A stretch of DNA of 27,639 nt. It comes from Zopfochytrium polystomum (taxonomy: Eukaryota; Chytridiomycota; Chytridiomycetes; Chytridiales; Chytridiaceae). The DNA lies in assembly GCA_025765615.1 (NCBI GenBank), contig JAIVFJ010000524.1, forward strand, positions 1 to 27,639. Direction: 5' to 3'. Positions 20,952 to 27,639 of this stretch are shown in pieces. Under the pieces are notes generated by a model. It did not search any database, was not told where the DNA came from, and was given only the letters and a program-made list of their open reading frames with translations. Both the position numbers and the translations under genes were made by a program. How positions within the stretch are numbered: the stretch's first letter is position 1; every line of letters starts with the position of its first letter.

Positions 20952-22697
20952 TCACAGCTCGTTCGCAGCAAGCAACGACGAAGCCGCAGGTGCCTCGTTC
21001 GCTTCGTCCATTGTCACCAAAAAGCACGTTTCCCGCCTGACGGTGACAGCCGACTCTGCGCTTGTCCAAGCGTCCTCCACGACGACGGCAAGGTCGAACC
21101 ACGCGACCGAGTCCGCCACACGGTGCGTGTACACCCTGCCGCGGACTAGGTCGACCGTCGCAAAGTGCGGGGCCGTCTCCCTGTGCCGCCGGATTTCGGC
21201 GTGCCTTTCGGGAGGGTGGTGGCTGCCAAAGAGCCGCGTGTCGTCGGCTTGCATTGCGCAGAGCGATCGGATGGGCTGGTTGGTGCTGCCGACGCCGAAA
21301 CACGGGGGTAGCTTGAAGAGGGTCGGCGCGAGGGTCGTGGTACCACCTCCTCTTTCATCCCCTCCTACTTCCGCGCTCTGGCTCGGCGCCAGCGGTTGTG
21401 TCAGGCAATACACTGCAACTTCCGTCGGGACCGCCGCCGCATCCCACGCAGAGACCGCTGCGACACGCGTCGACCCGATGATCCAGGGGTGCGGCGACCG
21501 CGCGGCCGCCAGCGCGTTGTCGTCGTCGCCGCCGCCGCCGCCGCCGTCGGGCGGGACCAATCGGAAAGCAGGCGGCACTCGTTCCGCGACGTAAACCTCT
21601 GCGCTGTCGGTCGCACCAACGCCGCCGCCGCACAGCGCGTTGCCGGACCCGTCCATAGCGGTGATATAAAGGCCCGGCGGGTGCGGCGTCGCCGAGAGCA
21701 CGTCGAAACGGCCGCGTGCCGTGTCCGGGCACAGGACCAGCCGCACCGAGCGCTCCATGTATTCGCCGTTGGTGTCTTCTTCCTCGTCGTCCCTAACGAA
21801 CCCAATGACCGCCACGCAAAGGCACCCGTGCGCAGTCGCAAAACGCACGTCGTACAGTTCGCGGAACGACTCCGCGGCGATGCCGATCGCACTGGCGACT
21901 GCCGCGGTCAGGCTGGCGGACAGGCAAGGGACCTCGCACAGGTCTGCGGCCGCGTCGTCCCACCGAAGCACGCTGAAGCGAAAGCTGCGGTACTCGTCGC
22001 GCGGTCGGCTCCAGCCCGTCCTGGGAGGGGGATCGATGAGGAGGTCGGTACCGTCGACCACAAAAGCTTCGTACAGGTCGAAGTCCGCGGCGCCGGTCAA
22101 GCGATGCGAGAAGCCGGTTTGGAGGTCGAAAAAGCGGTGGTGGCGGTGTTCGGAGGGAGGCGTGGGGCTGGAGGAGCGGATCACGCCGGTGCGGGTGGGA
22201 AAGTGGCAGGGAATGACGCGCACGGTTTGGCTGTCGACGTGGAGGATGTGTCGCGATGTGCGCCACGTATTGGCTGCCGCGAGGGGGTTCGGTGATGGTG
22301 TGGGGCTCAGTGGTGGTAGGGCGCCTCGAGCAGCGACTACGCATTCAAAGACCGCCGACGGCAAGGACCGAGCGGCGCCGTCTGCATTGCTGGGTGATGG
22401 CCCCAAAGGTGGTTGTCGCAGCACTGGCGGCGGTGGCGGCTCCAAGCGGGACGCAAGGTCGACCAGCTCGTGAACGGGCGTGCAAGCGCGGGGCTGAAGT
22501 CGGGGCAGGCGCAACAGAGGGAGGCGAAGGACGGCAGCACCCAACAGCAGCAGCTTGCGACGCCAAACGTGGCTCGCTCCGAGCAGAATGTGCGTGCGTA
22601 GCGCGCGGCAAGTGGCGGCGAGGCGAAGAGTGGATCGGACGTCGCACGCGGCCACAATGTCCAGGAGGAGGGCACAGTGGACGAGGTGGAGTCCCAT
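20952..22697 (-). CDS. F-box-like protein of unknown target
   Basis: A single-exon gene of 581 residues. I chose the ATG at 22695-22697, because the upstream extension of the frame starts with TTG. The first roughly 60 residues resemble an F-box: LLLDIVAACDV, then LRLAATCRALRTHI, then VWRRKLLLLG. This suggests an SCF ubiquitin-ligase adaptor that would bind Skp1. The remaining about 500 residues show no repeat family I can name. They look like a beta-rich C-terminal region with short Trp/Phe-containing strands, so a degenerate propeller is possible. A GCC microsatellite (about 21529-21547) encodes a Gly run followed by Asp. Base use is strongly GC-rich at third positions, unlike the neighbouring NLR. 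The 3' end converges with the NLR gene, and the 5' end lies 86 bp from the stop of the phosphatase gene on the same strand. Confidence 0.8.
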   Translation of the reverse strand: MGLHLVHCALLLDIVAACDVRSTLRLAATCRALRTHILLGASHVWRRKLLLLGAAVLRLPLLRLPRLQPRACTPVHELVDLASRLEPPPPPVLRQPPLGPSPSNADGAARSLPSAVFECVVAARGALPPLSPTPSPNPLAAANTWRTSRHILHVDSQTVRVIPCHFPTRTGVIRSSSPTPPSEHRHHRFFDLQTGFSHRLTGAADFDLYEAFVVDGTDLLIDPPPRTGWSRPRDEYRSFRFSVLRWDDAAADLCEVPCLSASLTAAVASAIGIAAESFRELYDVRFATAHGCLCVAVIGFVRDDEEEDTNGEYMERSVRLVLCPDTARGRFDVLSATPHPPGLYITAMDGSGNALCGGGVGATDSAEVYVAERVPPAFRLVPPDGGGGGGDDDNALAAARSPHPWIIGSTRVAAVSAWDAAAVPTEVAVYCLTQPLAPSQSAEVGGDERGGGTTTLAPTLFKLPPCFGVGSTNQPIRSLCAMQADDTRLFGSHHPPERHAEIRRHRETAPHFATVDLVRGRVYTHRVADSVAWFDLAVVVEDAWTSAESAVTVRRETCFLVTMDEANEAPAASSLLAANEL

Positions 22698-22783
22698 GGG
22701 ATGATGCTCTTCTTTGCCTGGCGCAACCACCAAAATACATGTACATTATCTATCATTCCGCAGCAGCAACACCGTGGGCACCA

Positions 22784-23374
22784 CTACCCATCAGAGTCGC
22801 CTTCTTCACAGTCCGAAAACACCACCCGTTCCCACTCCTTGAGCTGCGCCATGAACGCCGAGTTTGGCGCCACGATCGGTCTCGCAGCTCGCGCAAGCTC
22901 CAGCGCGCGGTCCCGCTCGATCCGCACCTTCCACATCAAGAGTGCCGCGAGGACAGTCCCACTCCTGGACGAGCCCATCAGGCAGTGCACCAGCACGTTT
23001 CCGCCTTGCCCGCTCCGCTGGTTCTCGTCGAGAAAATCGACGGCTCTGGGAAACCACGACAGGAGGTCGCAGCGGCCGCCAGACACGGCGTCCTCGACGG
23101 GGATCGTGAGGTACTCGATCCCGTCACCCTTGAAGGGCGGCTGGTCGTCTTCCAGCACTTGGATGACTCTGGTGATCTCCAGTTTCCGGAGAAGGTCGCG
23201 GTCTTTCGACGCCGCAATGTTGCCGATGTAGAGCAGCGGCGGCGCTGGAAAGCCAGTGACGAGGTTGATGTCCCCGGACGCCTTGAACGCATTTAGGCCC
23301 AGCCGGGGGCCGCTGGGTGGTGGTGGAGGAGATGGTGGAGGTGGATCAACTTGCCGGGAAGGCTGCTGCGCCAT
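22784..23374 (-). CDS. Dual-specificity protein phosphatase
   Basis: A single-exon gene of 196 residues, starting MAQQPSRQ at 23372-23374. After a Pro-rich leader (residues 10-23) comes a compact DUSP catalytic domain. It shows LLYIGNIAASKD, then ITRVIQVLEDD, then IPVEDA with the probable general acid Asp95, then the P-loop VHCLMGSSRSG with Cys131 and Arg137 in the HC-x5-R arrangement. It would remove phosphate from Ser/Thr and Tyr, typically on kinases. The small size and the absence of a kinase-binding domain match the atypical DUSP group. The tail is acidic. The start lies 216 bp from the oppositely oriented sirtuin gene, so the two may share a promoter region. Substrate unknown. Confidence 0.92.
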   Translation of the reverse strand: MAQQPSRQVDPPPPSPPPPPSGPRLGLNAFKASGDINLVTGFPAPPLLYIGNIAASKDRDLLRKLEITRVIQVLEDDQPPFKGDGIEYLTIPVEDAVSGGRCDLLSWFPRAVDFLDENQRSGQGGNVLVHCLMGSSRSGTVLAALLMWKVRIERDRALELARAARPIVAPNSAFMAQLKEWERVVFSDCEEGDSDG

Positions 23375-23590
23375 GACTTTCGCCGCTGGCAACTTGCTCG
23401 ACGCTCTCTCCTTTTCTTCTTGTCGGTTCTTGAGGTGCCTGGCTGCCTAAAGTCCTCCCAACGCGAGCCCGAACACGAAGGAGACGCGCGCGCCCGCCCC
23501 GTACCACCACCTTTGCAGGTCGTGAGCGCCGATGTACAGTCGCATTTCTACTATACAGTGTATTTATTTCCGCGTTGCGGTCAACAATAA
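23375..23590. promoter_or_regulatory. Divergent promoter region, phosphatase/sirtuin
   Basis: The 216 bp between two start codons facing away from each other must hold both promoters. An AT-rich core (CTATACAGTGTATTTATTT, about 23550) is closer to the sirtuin. No specific factor site was recognised. Confidence 0.5.
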
Positions 23591-24870
23591 ATGAACGTTG
23601 CGAGGTCAAATGCCAATGCGACCACCGCCTCCGCCGTCGAACAGGTCGCGGCGTTTGTCCGCCGCTGCGGCGGCCGGCTCGTCGTCCTCACCGGCGCGGG
23701 CGTCTCGACGGCCTCGGGAATCCCCGACTACAGAGGTGCGTGCGTAGCCGGGGGGATTTCAAACAAGTCGGCCGATGCTTGCTCGCATTATATATTGAGT
23801 GATCACATCGCTAGGTCCAAAGGGCGTCTACACGAGACACAAGGTGCGCACTGTGATCGGGTTTGGAGGAATTGTCGACTTCAACGAAACCCCAAACGAT
23901 CCCTTTGAACCCACTTAATGCTGACTCTGCTCTTCCCCCCGAACGCCCATTTTCATTGACTTCAGGACTACAAACCCATTCAGTACCAAGAGGTGCGCGC
24001 ACTCTAAGAATCTGTTGAGTTTCGTTGACCAGACTGCACGCATAGTTTATGAAGCATCACGAGAGACGCCAACGCTACTGGGCACGGTCGTACCTCGGTT
24101 GGCCACGTGTCACAGAGAGCCGACCAAATGCTGCGCACCTTGCCCTCCGCCAAATGCAGAAGGCCAACCTGCTCCAAAACGGAATCATTACGCAAAATGT
24201 TGACGGTCTACATGGAACGGAGAACGTTCTTGAGATACATGGGACATTGGTGTGTAAAGCGTGTTGCCCACCCAACCAGCCGACCACTTTGCTCTAACCC
24301 TATTTCTCCAGCACAAGGTTCAATGCCAAAACCATCACTGTGGTCACACTGTACCCCGCGACGAATTTCAACAGCTGCTCGCCGATTTGAACCCCGCAGT
24401 TGCCGAGTGGGCGCGGAGATATCCGGACCGAATCGACGGCGATGTCTCGTCCAGCGTGAATCCAGACGGCGATGTCGAAGTCTCCTGGGACTACTCGGAA
24501 TACCGATATCCTGACTGCTCCCAGTGCGGAAGTATATACAAGCCAAAGTAAGTCGGCAAACTTTTGCTGGTAGAACGTTTAAAACCCACGCCATGCCCGC
24601 TCCAACAGCGTCGTGTTCTTTGGCGAAAATATGCCTCCAGCCGTCCGAGATGAATCCCTCAAGAGGATCGATACAGCCTCGGGGCTACTCATCGTCGGTT
24701 CGAGCCTGACTGTGTATTCTGCCTTCCGACTGCTGAAGCGGGCCCATGAATCCCGAGTGCCAACAGCAGCTTTGAACATGGGGATGCCTCGGGGAGCGGA
24801 GCTGGTCGATTTTTGGTTAGATGCGCGGTGCGACCTTGTGCTCCCGCAAGTCGTGGAAGCTTTGTCCTGA
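23591..24870 (+). CDS. SIRT4-like NAD-dependent sirtuin (class II)
   Basis: NAD-dependent protein deacylase or ADP-ribosyltransferase family member. Class II sirtuins usually act in mitochondria. Exons: 23591-23735, 23815-23843, 23966-23992, 24046-24249, 24312-24547, 24609-24870, giving 300 residues with every phase closed. The Rossmann motif GAGVSTASGIPDYR is at 35-48. GPKGVYTRHKDYKPIQY with QRYWARSYLGWP follows, which is the SIRT4 signature. TQNVDGLHG is at 116-124 and the catalytic His of EIHG is residue 132. Four zinc cysteines lie at 140, 145, 204 and 207, followed by VVFFGE and VGSSLTVYS. Two exons are only 29 and 27 nt. The donor TTG|GTGTGT at 24250 is chosen because it joins EIHGTL to HKVQC. 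The leader is Arg-containing but short, so mitochondrial import is plausible rather than shown. Confidence 0.95.
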
Positions 24871-25198
24871 GCCTTGTCCCATGTACTTTCGGCGAAACAT
24901 TGGGCCTTGAGTTTTACTATGGTGCAATAGACGCCAAAACTGTCTGCATTTTATTTTGCGGAGCGTTGGCTCGCAACCCTGATAAGAAGCTCCTCTGAAT
25001 ATGGCTTTGCTGTTTTGAGGTCGGCGCTGTTTCCTCACGGCTTGAACTGAAAGCATCGGAGTGCATGTTGCGAACGTCCTCCGGCTTGGTATTTTTCAGA
25101 ATCAAAAGCCTTGTCACCGTGAACCGTTCACCACTTCCACCAGCCGCCAAGCTACCTGCCTCCACCACAACCGCTCACCCCCTCCCACGCGTTCAAAC
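24871..25198. other. Intergenic region between sirtuin and COP9 genes
   Basis: The 3' flank of the sirtuin and the promoter of the COP9 subunit. No gene, repeat or clear site recognised. Confidence 0.5.
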
Positions 25199-27432
25199 AT
25201 GTCGGACATGGACGATGACGATTTCATGGTATGCGCATGATTCGCACGATGCCTCTATGAATCGGGCGATCTGCCTAACCACTTGCCATTATTGCAGATG
25301 GAGGACGATGAGGAGCAGGACTTTGACTTCGAGTACGAGGACGACGAGCAGGATGAGGATGCTCCAGTCGATTTGGAGAACAAGTACTACGGCGCAAAGG
25401 GTGAGGGCTTTTGAGACCGCATGAACTGTTGGCAGTGCTGTACCTGCGTTTGGTCGACGTTTCCCGATGTGATCCTAAATGAAAGCTATCGACTCGTACT
25501 TGCGCCACCCACCCAACTCGTCCCAACATCAGGGCCTGAAGGAGGATGCCCCGAAAGTGCTCTGGAGGAGTTTCAAGGCGTCGTCAACACTGAAGAAGAG
25601 AAGGGCGACTGGTGCGTCTCTTGGACTTTGCACGATCCCTGGCTGACTCTCGTCAGTGGCTCGATCCGTGACTTCGCCAAAAGTGGGTTTTAAGGCACTC
25701 AAAACAGATGGTTAAAATCACGTTCAAGCTGGGGAAATACGACAAGGTAACCACGCAAGTGCGTCGTGCAGACTTTATTCACGTCGCGAACCAATATTAG
25801 ACGTTGGAACACTACCGTATTCTGTTGACGTACGTTAAATCCGCGTGTTTCACGGAACTACAGCGAGAAGAGTATCAACAACAGACTTGGCCTACGTTTC
25901 ATCTGCGAACGACAGGCTTCTTGGAGCAGTTTACTCTCTTACTTTGGAGGCTCTGAAGGAGTGAAGAATGATGTCAGTGTGGTGCTGTCTGCCCGCGAAC
26001 TGTTTGCCTTACAGTTTTTCCAACTACTCCACAGCGACTTTGGACAAAGACGAATCTAAAGCTTGCGAAAGTTTGGTTGGATCGTCACGAGTACAATAGG
26101 TTGAGCAAGGTATTTGTTGTTGCTCGGTGTTTCCGAATTATATAATTGTCGGTTGCAGATTCTTCGCCAGCTCCATGCTTCTTGCCAAAACGATGACGGC
26201 TCGGACGATCAAAAGAAGGGAACCTTACTTTGGAGATCTTTGCGCTGGAGATCCAAATGCACACAGAGACGAAGAATAATAAGCTAAAGGTCAGCGGCTG
26301 TAGAGCGAAACGACTCCCTTACTTGATCCTTTCTCAGCCGCTATACAACCAGTGCCTCAGCGTCAAGTCGGCGATACCTCATCCGAGAATCATGGGTTTG
26401 TTTCCCCCAACCACGCACTGGTCGCGCTGAACTGATAGCGCCAGGTGTTATTCGAGAATGCGGCGGCAAAATGCACATGAGCGAGAGTACGTGTATATCA
26501 TAGTCGAGAATTCCCTTCAGCGCCAACATCTACTCATTCTTCTTTCCTGCTGCAGAGGAATGGGACAAAGCACAAACGGACTTCTTCGAAGCTTTTAAGA
26601 ACTATGATGAGGCAGCGGGCAGCGGACTACATGCCTGAAGTATCTGGTGCTCGCAAACATGCTCATGGAGTCGCAAATCAACCCATTTGATTCGCAAGAA
26701 ACGAAACCGTGAGTGGCCAACCCCCTTGTTTGTTTCAGTCCTCCGAAGCTGAACTCAAGGCGCATCATTCAGATATAAGAACGATCCCGAGATTGTCGCC
26801 ATGACAAACTTGGTCAACGCCTACCAGCGCAACGAGATTCGCGAGTTTGAGAAGATTCTGCGCGACAACCGGGCCACCATCATGGATGATGCGTTTATCC
26901 GGTTTTACATTAACGACTTGCTCAAAATATCCGGACAAAGGTCCTGATTAAGTTGATCAAACCGTATACCCGTATTGACCTTCAATATGTGTCCAAGGTC
27001 TGGAAAGTCTATATTTTTGGTTTTCTTGTGGGAGTTGGGAGGAGCAGGCGGAGATGGCGCAGCGGTACGAACACTCCTTGCTGATGCGAATTCTTCCTTC
27101 ACGGCGCCCGCGTAGCACTTGAATGTGCCGTCACAGGAAGTCGAGGACCTCCTCGTCAGCCTCATTCTGGACAACAAGGTTGCCGGGAAAATCGACCAAG
27201 TGAATCAACGACTGGAACTCGATATCGAGTTGAGTTCTCAGATCGCATTCTCTTATTCTTTCTTTTCTTTCCGTTTCGTTGGCAATGCTTTCCAGCTGTC
27301 CGGCGAGTTTCAGCTGCTAACGCTGACTGAAACAAACGTAGGACTGCGGACAATACTTACTACCACGCTCTGGACAAGTGGGCCGTGAACGTTGGTGGGC
27401 TTTCGCGGACAACAATCACGAAAATCATGTAA
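25199..27432 (+). CDS. CSN2: COP9 signalosome subunit 2 (frame breaks in this consensus)
   Basis: PCI-domain subunit of the COP9 signalosome, which removes NEDD8 from cullins. Exons: 25199-25228, 25298-25400, 25533-25611, 25684-25746, 25801-25972, 26035-26109, 26159-26289, 26338-26395, 26445-26486, 26556-26708, 26773-26997, 27116-27228, 27342-27432. All have GT-AG ends. Diagnostic stretches: acidic start [10 protein letters not shown] then [95 protein letters not shown]; the PCI part [18 protein letters not shown]; and the end [18 protein letters not shown]. About ten single-base shifts interrupt the frame (near 25400, 25545, 25690, 25703, 25850, 25895, 25920-25935, 25963, 26232, 26612, 26928), mostly in short homopolymers. 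Conservation and splice sites are intact, so consensus error is likelier than a pseudogene. Confidence 0.9.
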
Positions 27433-27639
27433 GTTAGGTATGGGTATCAAATATACGGCGAACCTCCTTTGGAGTTTGCCATTGTGGATGTTCATTTGCG
27501 GATCCGCGCGGTGTGTGAATTGCTTGTTCGGAATCAGTATTACGACCCAGCGCTCGCACGCGTTTCTCGCTGGCGTCGGCTGGCTCCCTCCAGCCCAGTT
27601 GGAGCCCAGAAATAGAAAAAGACTGCTCTTTTGGTTGCC
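27433..27639. other. 3' flank of the COP9 gene to the window end
   Basis: About 200 bases with no recognised gene. Confidence 0.5.

Noticed and set aside
21396..22473. Large plus-strand frames opposite the F-box-like gene
   Set aside because: GC-rich third positions keep antisense frames open; the minus-strand frame is longer, starts with a recognisable domain and has coherent codon use.
15336..24870. TIR gene and sirtuin read as a linked NAD-based defence pair, as in some bacterial systems
   Set aside because: The sirtuin has the full SIRT4 signature, its own divergent promoter and two unrelated genes in between; proximity alone is weak evidence in a eukaryote.

Overview
The window is nuclear DNA of a eukaryote with short GT-AG introns, mostly 49-115 nt, starting with GTRAGT-like donors. 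It encodes a fungal-type VPS10 sorting receptor, a COP9 signalosome subunit 2, a SIRT4-like sirtuin and a NACHT/ankyrin NLR-like receptor. This set, with an orphan seven-helix membrane protein and a true TIR domain, suggests an early-diverging fungus, perhaps chytrid-like. That placement is inference; no rRNA or other phylogenetic marker is present.

Layout. 1-1397 (-): secreted-type alpha/beta hydrolase (TAP-like, S33), cut by the window edge. About 1910-3765 (+): Ser/Thr-rich single-pass membrane protein with a cytoplasmic SAM domain. 4078-4639: copy A of a dispersed repeat. 4791-10504 (+): VPS10/sortilin receptor in 12 exons. 11111-12857 (-): orphan seven-helix membrane protein in 7 exons, including a 17-nt microexon. 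12.9-14.25 kb: gene-free, microsatellite-rich stretch, followed by copy B of the dispersed repeat (14250-14662). 15336-20663 (+): TIR-NACHT-ankyrin NLR-like protein with about 22 near-identical ankyrin repeats in its last exon. 20952-22697 (-): F-box-like protein. 22784-23374 (-): dual-specificity phosphatase. 23591-24870 (+): SIRT4-like sirtuin in 6 exons. 25199-27432 (+): COP9 signalosome subunit 2 in 13 exons.

The genes are ordinary eukaryotic single genes, and I see no operon-like logic. The outstanding locus is the NLR. It combines a TIR domain that keeps the glutamate used by NAD-cleaving TIRs, a complete-looking NACHT ATPase and a homogenised repeat sensor. It lies in an AT-richer island flanked by microsatellites and a dispersed repeat.

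Sequence quality is uneven. The VPS10, NLR, F-box, phosphatase and sirtuin models (more than 13 kb of coding sequence) close in frame with no correction. The COP9 gene at the right end needs about ten single-base corrections, and the two leftmost genes need several, mostly at homopolymers. This looks like consensus error towards the ends rather than gene decay.
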